Source: Neckera pumila (lineage: Eukaryota; Streptophyta; Bryopsida; Hypnales; Neckeraceae). Taken from it: a stretch of 64,000 nt of DNA. Position numbers and translations under genes: made by a program. The stretch lies in the NCBI GenBank assembly GCA_963969595.1, contig OZ018415.1:13578001-13642000 (forward strand), written 5' to 3'. Shown here in pieces: positions 36,119 through 47,128 of this stretch. The notes under the pieces were generated by a model. The model did no database searches, was not told where the DNA came from, and was given only the letters and a program-made list of their open reading frames with translations. The stretch's first letter is position 1; every line of letters starts with the position of its first letter.

Positions 36119-37289
36119 GTTGTCACATTAGGCAAATTGGGGTCACCAAATGTCTCGGACGGGTGGACATATGAGACGGCTCGGGCGGAACAGGCAAACA
36201 AGGTCTCACCTTAAAGTAGTCACATTAGGCGAGTCAAGGTCACTGGACGTCTTCATGTGCATTGTCAATTTCAAAAATAATCTTTTACATTCTTGAAACA
36301 CTTGAAATAAGAGACACTTTACCTTTTTGAGCATGTTTATCCAATTGTCGTTGCTCATAGACAATTGTTGTTGCTTGTTGCAGCCTTGAGCCAAGGATTG
36401 TGATCCCCAAAGCTAGGATTGCTCCCTTGAAAATATCTTTCATCATAACTATAAGACTGTGCCGTGAGATTGACTGCCGTACAAGACTAACCGGCTTTGG
36501 GCTTGTGATTTAGATCATCAAACTGCAATAAAAAAAAAAAAGTGCAAGGTTTTGCGAGGCTAAAGTAGAAGCACCAATAGTTGATCATTTAAGCAATTTT
36601 GGAGCAGATTGTGATCAGTATAAGGTGTGGAAATTTTTTCCATGTAGGAAGATAGGAAATATGGAGATTGCAATTTAACCTAGAAAGGACACAACGAACA
36701 ATAAGTGTCCGATGAATGACAAAGATGGTTACTTCCCAAAATTGAAATTACTGTGAACTTTGGAAGCCAAAAGGTGCACTTCACTAGTATTTTATGTCTA
36801 GAGTCTTCCAGTTCCGCTTGTTCAAGAATGCTCACTACTTCGGGACATGTGTCATAACCATATTAGTGTGTGATTGCAAGAAACACCTGTATTATTTGTT
36901 GCATTTTTCATTTTTAGACTTTTTGTACTATATATACTAAAAGCCACTTTCATTACTATTGAGGTAGTGGATTATAAAACCTGGATGGTCGATTCGATTT
37001 CAGATTCTAGTGTTTTAACAACATGTGATGTTCATCATTAGATGGCAAAGATACATAATTCTTCATAAAAACAGTTTATTGATTGCCAGATTAGAGGTGC
37101 TACAGGTCTCGAGTAGTACTATTGAGTCTTTTTGTATACCCTGGAATACTATTTTGAGCCACAGGTCGCAATTTATGCTAGAAAATGAGACTTTTACATT
37201 TCTAATTTTTAAAACTAAAAAACATACTGAGAAAGTTTACTTTAAAAGTGGCCATTGTTGCCAACTTAAGCAAAAAAGGAAGATCACAG
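36119..37289. other. Intergenic, solo family A end
   Basis: gtgattgcaagaaacacctg at about 36874 resembles a family A terminus without a partner that I could find. Otherwise no supported feature. Confidence 0.4.
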
Positions 37290-38055
37290 CTAAAACCAAA
37301 AAAACGTTTTTGTTTTCAATATAGGTCGTGGGGCAACAATAAGACTACACGAGGTGCTCAGCTCGATTGTATGCGTGCTTATGGCCTTCTTCGGAGAAGG
37401 GGAGTCTTCTTCAGCGTTCTCCACTGCTTTCTTCAACTTTTGAGTGCAAGCAGGTTTCTTGGAGTTGACAGCAAATCTTTGAGGCACAGCAGCCTTCTCC
37501 ACAGAAACATTCACTGTCGCCTTTGAAACAGGATCAGGAACAGCTTCTCCACACCTACAGGGACATTGTCCAAGCTAGGTGCTTTGTCTTGCTCCACTAT
37601 TGATGGACCTACCTTCAATGGTTTACCACATGCGGACCCAAACCATGTAGAGTAACCAAAGCAAAGGCTGCAGCTGGCATGAAAGTCAATGGACACTCTT
37701 GATTGGTGTTCATAGCATTAAACTCACTAGTATCCTCCATAAATTGCTTTTGTAACTAGGAGGGATGCTCCGTTGCCTTTTTTGATGAAGGAAACACCTC
37801 TGTAGGGGTGCCAGAATCACCACTTAATTCAATCACGCGCACTAAAACCATTGGTGCGGGTGTCTTGAAGAGAGTGTTGGACCGGGCAGCTAGCACTTGC
37901 TGCTTTGTTGAGCCAAAGTGCGCTTGGATCTCCATAGCAAAGATTCCTATGCTCCGACTAAAACCTTTGGCCAATGAAAATCGCTTCATGCATGTCTTTA
38001 GCATGCTCTTCACTTCTTCTATGGAATTGTTGTTCTTGGACTGGTTTAACAGCAT
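37290..38055 (-). other. Charged coding remnants, unknown
   Basis: Minus-strand open stretches at 37290-37514 (KKAVENAEEDSPSPKKAIS) and 37756-38055 (SIEEVKSMLKTCMKRFSLAKG) have protein-like composition but no recognised family. They may belong with similar charged stretches at 41784-42038 and 54382-55384, as debris of an element-coded ORF. Confidence 0.25.
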
Positions 38056-39889
38056 TTAGGTCATCTTGCCTTCCATGTCCTTCTGTTGAACTGCCATGTT
38101 GTTTTACTTCTCCTCTAGTGCACTAAACCTAGGACAAATTGCTCCGGAAGCACCCTGCATGCCAAAATGGTTCAGTCTACATCATAATAAAGGAGCAATA
38201 GCCTCTGCAGTTTGTCCGCAAACTGAAAAGTCTTTGCTTTTCAGACATATATGAATACAACACTACTAGTAAGTGCCCTCTTCTAGTCATTGAAATAAGT
38301 GCTTTGCATACTAAAGGACTATAAAAAAATTGCTGCCATATTAGCACTGGGGAGGGGAGGGGGAGTCATTCTAATGACTTCATGACTTGTTCACAACTGC
38401 AACATGACTAGTTCATGATTGCAGAGAACTTTGGTGGATGACAGTCCTTGCCTCCTTTTTACAAAGGAACGTGCATGAACAATGGGCAGAAGAATTTGGC
38501 ATGACAGATATGACGTTGCTCCTACATAGAAGAGAAGATCAGAACTTTGTGCCTTGGGAAATTTTCTCCAATTGTAGCAACAACTTCTGTAAGCAGCTAT
38601 ATGAGTGACTTCCTCCAATATTGAAGAAAAAATCATAGCCAATTATATCCTCCTGAAGCAAATACATAACATTCATCTGAAGAGAAATGTGCATATGATG
38701 TAGAACATAAAATTCACCACCGTCATAGTGCCCTGTACTTCAGTCTAATGCATCCCATTTGCTATTTTGATTAGACTAGGGCTGCGCTCTCTCGCTTCTA
38801 TCTACAATTCAGGAAATACTTGTACAATCCTTTGCAAATTGCTATGAAGTCAAATTTGTCTTCCACCTTGTACACTTGATGGCTTGCAGGTCCCTCCACC
38901 TGCATTCAAAACCCTTGTCAATCAAAACTCATAAACCTCCATAGAGCCCATTTCTACAAAGGCAAGCAAGCATCGGATATGAAAAACATGGCTCCCTCAT
39001 ATAATCTTGTCCTCCTTCTTTAGACCCTTAATTGAATAGGATCTAACTATTTAAATTAAATCTACAATAAGAAAATCCAATGTGGTTAAGAAAGTAGCAT
39101 CTTTAATAATAGTTTTGTATATTCTTTCCCATAAATAGGCTCTACTTTCACAATTTACCTATGGGAAATAATACCCAACTGCTCAAAAGCTCCTCTAACA
39201 ACCATAAAAATTGAAACACTACATTTTTAGTGTACATTCTTCAAGCAAACAAAACTAAATAAGCTTCATCACAAAGCTTAGATTCTACGGTGTTTTAATA
39301 ATTATCATATAGTTATTCTTGTTTTATGAATTCACATTAATTACAATTTATTGCATCATTACAATGCATTACTTTGAATCATTACGATGCAATTGCAAGA
39401 AATGCATTGTAACTTTGATAACTTTTGAGATTTTGCAGCATGCAAAGACAAGTGGGCTACGCTTCTAATAGATTACAAAATCATGTAAAAGTATTATAAT
39501 GGTACTGGCACAAATGAGGATCACTGGTTAATGAGTTCACCAAAATATGCAGCTAAGCATTTCCCTTGCAACTTCTTGAAAGAAAACTACAATGAATGAT
39601 ATAAATGATTAGTTCCGCATTTGCCCAATCATGAATCCTGTGCATTCTTGCAATCTCACTCAGCTTGGAATTGTCGTCTACAATTGTGCTAAAGTGTTAC
39701 ATTGTTACAATGTCTCAAACAAGGAGACCAACAATGTGGATCTTGTGACTGTTGGAGGCACCATCTTTGACCCTGGAGGCATTCGTATTGACAATTTATC
39801 TCCTCAATTATCTATTCTTGCTTATGCATCTACTTTTGCTAGCAGCACTTGTCAATGTCCGCGAGGTCTTGTCATCCAAATGTTACATT
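38056..39889. other. Intergenic, no gene seen
   Basis: AT-rich DNA without supported genes or element ends. Confidence 0.5.
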
Positions 39890-40620
39890 GGGTAAATGCA
39901 AGAAACACTTGTACTATTTTGCATCACACCTTGCATGCTAATTTGTTTTTTGGCTATAACTTTTGTGTTCTAGCTCCAAATGACTCAAGATTTATAGAAA
40001 AGATACTCATGACTATTATACATGTTGCGTATTTTTTTTGTAATTTTCAAAAATATTTTACTGTCTAAAAATAGCCCCCAATTTATGTCACACTTGCCAA
40101 TTTGGAGGGTTTTAGTACTATTTAGTACCCTAAAAAACAAATTTTGAGCTGAATCTATAGAGAATGGTCTTCTAATAGACTTGCAGCTATTGTCCAAAGG
40201 AATTCTAAAATTAATTAATTGTATGTGATATGGAAGTCCACAAAGTGCACTTCTTTCTGCTTGCATTTTGTAACATACAAAATATTATTTTGGAGGTTTC
40301 TTAGGTGAATGACCATCTTCATAGAGTTCTTACAAATTGCCAATTTGTATTTTATATATTTACTATTTTTCCTATTCTTAACTAATTAAAACATCAAAGT
40401 ATCCATTTTCTTGAGATTTGGCACTTTTCTAGTTCTCATGCTTAAAGAATTTTCTATGCATTTCATGTGGCGGTTACCTTCATCTTAAAGGTATATATTT
40501 TAGTTGTATTTTTTTAATTTTTTAAAAATTAATTTGCTAATTATAAAGTATTCCAGAAAAAAAAAGGCATGGGTACTGTAAAACGCAACAAAATTGGCAA
40601 GTGTTTCTTGCATTCACTCC
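39890..40620. mobile_element. Family A element, copy A4
   Basis: Left end gggtaaatgcaagaaacact. Right end agtgtttcttgcattcactcc-like. The two share a 16-bp perfect inverted core, atgcaagaaacacttg. Interior motifs near 40370-40430 (attaaaacatcaaagtatcc, tttggcacttttctag) match other A copies. Confidence 0.78.
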
Positions 40621-40823
40621 ATTGGACATTATTATTAAAATAAAAACACAAGTTGTTTTATTGGACGTCCACTAAAATTTGCTTCCTAAAATAATGCTAA
40701 AGTCATCTAAAACGCAGGTTTCTTATAGTGATTGTTGTACAATGATTGATCTACTCCAAGACTGAAGACAACGAGCTGGCAGCATAGAGTTGTAGTATTT
40801 TGTGGTGCTTGCATTGAGTTATA

Positions 40824-41555
40824 GGGTCATTGCAAGAAACACCGGTCCATTTGAATTGTCACAAGGAGCTTGTGGAAGCTTCTTTTTGCAATAACTTTTG
40901 AAGCATAACTTACATGAAGTTGAATTTTTTATTGGAGATGTCTGTCTTGAGGTTAATCATATCTCATATTTTTTAGAAATTTTTAAAAATCATTTTGTAT
41001 TTAAATTTAAATTTAACTAATTTGTCACGTTTAGCGATTTAGGGGTTTTGAGTAATGAGGAGTACTCAAATTTAATGATTTAGAGCTGAAATTTCTATAG
41101 TCTATTTGCATAGTAGGAACTCATGTTTCTACCAAGGGGCATTAAAAAATATTTTATTTTGTGTTGTCTACGTCCATGCAAAGAGGGCTCTCTTGCGCGC
41201 GCAATTCTGAACATTTTAGATGACTTCAAGATCAATTTTTTGGTCAAATCTCTTCACCATGAAGTCTTCCCAAATGGTCTATTTTTACTTTCTTTGAACT
41301 TCTTTTTTCCTATTTTTTACAAATTAAAACTTCAAAGTATGTATTTTCTTCAAAATTTCAGCTCACTCTTTTTTGTGAATAACTTTTGATCTAGATTTTT
41401 TTTTAGATCTGAAATTTTGGGGATCTCCTACTTTTAGTCTTGTACTAATTTTCCTTATTTTATGTTATTTTTTAAAGTTCATATGCAAAATCTCATGAGT
41501 ACCCGAAAACAGGCCAAAATGGACCAAAAGTGGACGGCGTTTTTTGCAATGACCC
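40824..41555. mobile_element. Family A element, copy A3 (reverse to A1/A2)
   Basis: Left end gggtcattgcaagaaacacc, right end gttttttgcaatgaccc, a clear terminal inverted repeat flanked on both sides by tata. The interior matches A1/A2 in reverse complement (for example tctaccaaggggcattaaaa). Confidence 0.85.
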
Positions 41556-41679
41556 TATAATATAGCTTTCCCCCTTGTTTACATCATACTATGACAAGTC
41601 TTTTCTTACAATACATTTTTTGTGATGCTTGAATAACATGTCTGGTTTTGGAACCATGATGTAGGCTTTCTAATCAAAG

Positions 41680-42040
41680 TTGCTACAGATCATGTGCAAA
41701 ACACCATCGGTTGCAAGTATGCCCTCAACCCACGGGAGTTTGGCGGCCTACTTAGTTTGGAATTTTTCATGTTTGTTATATCTCTATTGTACTTTGTTTT
41801 TGGCAGTTTTGGCCTTGTTCTTTGCAGTTGCTCCCTTTTTGCGTGGTGGTGAGTCCACTTTATCATCCTCCCCCTTGCTAGCATATGGTATTCTTTTCAA
41901 ACTTGACTTATCAACATCCTCCGATGAATCAAATAATGTTATTAGAGGTGACTTGGAGCTTAGAATGTGAATGACATCGGATCCGATTGAAGACCCTGGT
42001 GTTGTGTCTGTTATAGTGAAATTTTTTGGACTATGCATCC
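41680..42040 (-). other. Lys-rich coding remnant, unknown
   Basis: 84-codon minus-strand stretch (41784-42038) with HILSSKSPLITLFDSSEDVD and a basic tail (KKGATAKNKAKTAKNK). No family recognised and no start or splice context that would make it a gene. Confidence 0.25.
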
Positions 42041-42259
42041 CCCAATCACATTCTTGGTATGTTGGAAAGCTCTTTGCGAGGAGGGGTGCACGGCTTTGTT
42101 TTGTGGTGTTTTGGACTTACGATGTAAAAGATATTGAATTCCAATGTTTTTTATAAATTATTATATATTAAAAAATGAAAAAATTACTTTTATTTTTATT
42201 TTGATTGTGGCAAAGGGACAAGGCATTCTACAGTAGTAAAGATGAAATTTTATCATGAT

Positions 42260-42393
42260 GGACAATTTCATTAAAATGGCATGAAACAAATTAGAATGGC
42301 CATTCTAAAATAATCTACACCTATCCTAGATGACGAAAATAGTATACCATCAAAAGTGGCACTTGAAATACTGCCATTTTTATGAAATTGTCC
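42260..42393. mobile_element. Family G miniature inverted-repeat element, copy G1
   Basis: Ends are ggacaatttcattaaaatgg and ccatttttatgaaattgtcc. The interior holds the dyad tagaatggccattcta and tatcctagatg. Related copies are at 48091 and 51939. Confidence 0.85.
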
Positions 42394-42819
42394 TTCACGA
42401 TGGAAAAGAGACAAAAAAGCAAAAGCTGGGAAGGATAAAAGCAAAAGCCGGGGAAAAGAAAAGAAAAAGCAGAAAAGAAAAGCCTGGGGGACAGAAAAAG
42501 CAAAAGCAGAAGTCGCCCACCGAGCTCTTCGGGCGGGAATCATATGGAAGGTGGCGATGAAAGGGGCGCGGTCGGAGAATCCTCGAGCACGTACAGGCAG
42601 CGATGGCGGGATCTCCGACGAACACCAACAAATCCGTATTTGCAGCACCACCTGCGGTTGCAGAGATTGGATGGAACTGGTGAAGCTATGGCGGACAAAC
42701 AAAAACGGAGGAGAACTGGAGAAGCTACACCAGCTAGAACTCTAGGAACACTAGCACAGTCCCCAAGTTGGAGGATCAAAGGCGGGACTGCGGGAGCCAG
42801 AAAACACTCGAAGCTAACT

Positions 42820-43590
42820 TAGGTCCTGTTAAGTCCCATTCCTGCTGTCTTCTCTTGCTTTCGGTCCGTGTCTTTCGTTAGCAAATCCACCAGGGATTAC
42901 TAAAAATGGTCGTCTCTCCATGCCAGCGCAAACACAATTAACGCGCTTCCAGTGTTGCCGTTCTGACAGATTCATGATCGGAGCGGCATCGGCATCCGTC
43001 CAGGATGAGAGAAGAGTCGGGAAGGACCACGCTGGCGGTCCGTGTCTTTCAATTCGTTTCCGCCGGATTGCGGATGATCTCGAGAGGCGTTTTTCAGTTT
43101 TCCAGTTGTCTTCTTTGTGAAGTTTTGGACGCTCAGTGTGAAGTTGTGGACGTTCTTCGTGAAGTCGATTTTGCATGTGTGGATGAGATGAGAATTTGCT
43201 GCGAGTGGCTGGGAGTGAGATGGAATGTATGAGAGAGATTGTGTGGAGGATGCTGGATCGCAATCAGCGAGGGATGTGGATCTTTATGTTAGATTAGTTG
43301 TGTTTGAGGAGGCTGGATTATGTTGGATTAGTTGTGTCGCGGTTAGTTGGAGGAGAGGAGGAGGAGGATATTGCTGTTGCAGATGATTTTCTGTTGTCAA
43401 CTATAGAACAGATTAAGTTTGACGTGCTGTGAAGACGGTCCAAGGCAGATAGAATTGCACTTCCGAAGGAGCAGGCTCCATGATTAGGAGAAGATTTGCG
43501 TCCTCATGTTTCATTGATGATCAGGTCCAATTTCAACTATCATTGTCAAGTGAGACATAAACATTCCGGTGGTCGCTTGAAGAAGTGCTC
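42820..43590. mobile_element. Family D dispersed repeat, copy D2, reaching the GIL1-like promoter
   Basis: Starts taggtcctgttaagtcccat and follows D1 with a longer middle section. The tail (43440-43590) also matches 35575-35975. It ends about 260 bp before the ATG of the downstream gene, so it may form part of its 5' flank. Confidence 0.7.
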
Positions 43591-43848
43591 ACCAAATCAA
43601 GTATCGTTTCGCTGTCTAGGGTAAGCACCAAATCATCGTTTTCGTTTTGAAGAGTTCTTTGCGTAACCCTTAATCTTTGAACTTTGGTTTTTGTGCAACG
43701 TGATCTGTGGATTTCGTTTTTGCGATCTCATTGCATGCCTTAAACGCATGGAAATTTGGTGCAAGCCCCTTTTCTGAGCTCCAATTTGTTTCTGCTCTAG
43801 TGATCTAGTTCCTAGGCAATGGTCTCTTAAGAGCAGTGACGTAGAGCC

Positions 43849-46198
43849 ATGCAGTTGGAGCCTGATGAAGAAGATGAAATCCAAGAAGAGGAGAGACGTT
43901 ATGGTGGCAGAGCTTCCCACATTAAGCAACATCGATGGAAAGGGTTGTCATTGGACGAGGAAGACGATTTCGCCAAACGTTTGGCCCCACGATTCAGAAC
44001 TGATTTACGTGACCGGGGTTTGGAAAAGACAAATGCTTCCGTATTTGCTGATGCTCCAAGAAGGACATTTATTGAGGAGACCTCAAAAACTTGTAAGCAT
44101 TGGCGAGCATGATCCTTTTCAATTTCTTAGATTTCAAAGAGCTAGCGACTAAATGGATTGGTGCATATTATCCGACGCCGACCTATTATGGTTTCCTTTA
44201 TTTATTCGGGAGCAGTACGAGATGGGTTAAGAGTCGACCACGATGTTAACGCGGGTACCTCATTATGATTACTTTTAATATGAAAGAATTTCTCAGTTGC
44301 TTTGGGTTAGGACCCCACGATTCTTTTGGAACTCTCTGAAGTGATGAGTGCTAACACTTTGAGTTGTGTCTTGAGCAGCAAGAAGTAATGATGTTATCAA
44401 GGTGAACCCAAGGTGCTGCGGATTTCCATGCAACAGTAACCACAATGATAGTCAGAAATCCTATCGTTTTGCTATCGGTAGTAAAGAGCCACCAACAAAG
44501 TCTTTCAAAACGAAGGAGCCCAAGAGTTTGGGGGCAGTGCTGACTCGCAATTTTTTCAGGTGCGTTTCCTGTGTTACCATTTCACTGGTTTAAGTTGCGG
44601 TTCCTGTAGGTCGTGAATCGATGGGACTAAGTGAAGGAAAAAGTGCAGTGATTTCGTTCTCGTCATCATGATTTGGTACTGTTAGAGTGTTTTTCTACAG
44701 AGTTCAATACAGTTCTTTTCGGCATTTAAGGGAGGTAACCAAGATGATTACTCTGGTCTCAGGCCTAAAACTAATGCCTCACATCCACCTTGGGAGAATG
44801 AATGGACATTGCTTCGGGGGCAACTTGAAAACGAAATGAAGCAAATGAGGGAGATGCGCCTGAGTGTACAAGAAATCTGTCAAGAGATGAAGAAAATGGG
44901 TTCTCATAGAGAGGACACCTCAGGTATAAGCTCACGGCGTCGGTCGGTTTCTGAGGCCGTTTCCAGCAGAGTTGATAAACTCGGACAGATCAGGGGACAC
45001 GGAGCATATAATTTTTCTCATATACGTGAAAACTGTCATCATCAACCTAACGAAAGAGCGAAGTCCGCTCCTAGAACTAGAGTGAACTGGGATTCAGATC
45101 TACCTGAAGAGGACAGCGAGTATGCTCGGGCTCCCACCGCAGCACTTTTTAAAGAAGTAATTAGGGAGAAGAGGCTCTACCTTCGAAAGTTTGTTGCGGC
45201 ACTTGTCAAATACGAAGAGAGTCGCTTTCTGACAGATGCTTATGAGATTGAACAGAACAGCAATTCCCTGCGTCATGTGGTTGCTCGGCTTCTTCCTCGC
45301 GTTAATTTTGCAAACGTTGGGCATTTAAAATATGGCATCGAAGCTTGGCTGAGTCGAGTTGTATTTGAGGAGTTAGAGAAGTCAGAAGGTACTGCTTCAG
45401 TAATAAACTGTGTTCTCATGTTTTGGAATGTGAAATTTTGCATGCATTTTTGTCCACGCATATTTTACAGCACTGTCTGGGTAGCTTATGACATTCTTGA
45501 ATCATTAGAAAGCAAACTCCATGTTGATGGTCCCCCTGTCTCTCTTGCTGCTTCTGTGCTGCATAGGTAACAAATGTCGAAATCTCGGCTGGGCCTGTAC
45601 TACAGCACAGGAGGCCTTTCTCTGATGCCATAGATTAGTAGTAAATAATGTGGGTTGCTTGTGTAAGTCCTGATAGTTTGTGAACTGGGTTTTTAATTGA
45701 TACTGTGTCTTGATCCTTGTTTGCAATTTAGAGAGAGATCGGGGGGCTCGAGCAAGGCGACATGCTTGGGAAGAGTATCAAAGGCTATCATTTTTATGCC
45801 CTGTTGACGCTATCTACCGTGGAGAAGATCACTGTAAGAATTTCCATGAGTTCTGTAAACTGAAATTCAACACTATTCAGAACGAATTGAAATGGCTAGA
45901 GGATTGGCCAGACGACCTCGTGACAGATTTGCTGGAGACCGCGAAGCATGTATGGCTGGCTAAGAACCTTGCAAATGCGTTTGACCCCGCTGCAACTCAT
46001 TTTAGTGTGAAGTCCTCGGCGAAATTTGATGCTAGACTTATGGAACCTCTGGTGACTCCAAATTTTTCTCAAACTGATAGTTTGCTACCATCTACCACAC
46101 AAGTAGGGTTCCTAGTTAGTTCAGGACATTTTGTTTGTGACCGAATAATTAAGTGCCAAGTTTGCTTGGCGTCATTTTATAGCTCAGATTCTTCGTAA
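43849..46198 (+). CDS. GIL1/IRKI-like (DUF641-type) protein
   Basis: Exons 43849-44092, 44379-44559, 44703-45388 and 45732-46198 join in frame to 1,578 nt (525 residues plus stop). The N-terminal third is acidic and low in motifs. A coiled coil follows (RGQLENEMKQMREMRLSVQ, residues about 150-180). The conserved C-terminal half resembles plant GRAVITROPIC IN THE LIGHT 1 and IRK-interacting proteins. Signs are RLYLRKFVAALVK, a VNFANVGHLKYGIEAW block, HEFCKLKF, the KHVWLAKNLANAFDP box, FDARLMEPL, and a closing VGFLVSSGH...IIKCQVCLAS strand pair. Members act in light-gravity growth responses or bind receptor-like kinases in angiosperms; the role here is unknown. The first ATG was chosen because upstream sequence is repeat tail. 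The exon 3 acceptor (44701-44702) is the only one found that keeps phase. No internal stop. Confidence 0.82.
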
Positions 46199-47128
46199 TG
46201 TAAAATAGGAGATGTTCATGTAGACTTCCGCCGATTCTTTTGCCAGGAAAACGAAGAGGAGAATTTCTTCGGGGAAAGAGCTTCGAGAAGACTGTCACGT
46301 CCTGGAAGTTTACGTGCACTGCAAAAAGAAATAAGAATTTATTTGTCCAGGCATTTGAGTCGTACCACATATCTTTGTGTTCTGTCATTCTGTGATGCAT
46401 TCCAAGTTTCTGCTAGAATCTCCTTATGTATATGTATTCGTATCAGGGGCTCCTTATATCTGGTTACCTTGATGACTCCCCAGTATCGTTGATTGGCTCT
46501 TCTAACTCGAAGGAGCGGAACCCCAATGAACAACATTTATGTGACATAAACCGGACCTTGACCCTAGATTCAGGTACTTCAAATGATCCTTGTTCTGCCG
46601 ATTTTGTTTGTATCTAGTTTTCTCTGCACGAGTGGACCCATTGTATTGTTGAGCTGTAGAATTATTGCGGAGTACATGACGTGTACAGTGTATGGTGTAC
46701 TTCCGGACGCATATGCTAGTCAAAGTTAATAGCAGCTCTCAAGAACGCCAACAATTAGTCGGTGGCGAAGAAGCCACGGAAGTGGTGTGAGGCTCATCAT
46801 GGATGATTAACATCATCAACTGATGGGATGCAACAACTACAGCCGCACCAAATTCACTTGTGGAGGTAGGTTGCCCACAATCTCTCCCTGACTTGCATCT
46901 TGTATATATTTGGACTGATAATGGAAACATGCATCCCAGGGAGTACGAAGCTATGAGTTGATGTTGAAGTTGCCAATCTGTGCTGAATTGGGACTTTCCA
47001 CCAGATAATCTGTGGAGCTTCGGGTTAAAGATAGGACTGAAACCCATTGGTCCTATTTTATGTTTAACAGGACAATCGCGAACATCTTTTTGTAAATTGA
47101 GTCTCTGCTAAGGCGTAGAGACAGAGGA
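46199..47128. other. Intergenic between GIL1-like and reductase genes
   Basis: Presumed 3' UTR of the first gene and promoter of the second. An alternative 3' exon (about 46245, after ttttgccag) is possible for the GIL1-like gene but would remove its conserved terminal strands. No other feature. Confidence 0.5.

Noticed and set aside
42829..43263. 144-codon minus-strand ORF as a gene
   Set aside because: It lies within dispersed repeat D2, and the frame is not conserved in D1.
46245..46490. Fifth exon of the GIL1-like gene after ttttgccag
   Set aside because: Reading straight through from exon 4 gives the family's conserved closing strands and a stop at 46198, which an extra splice would remove.
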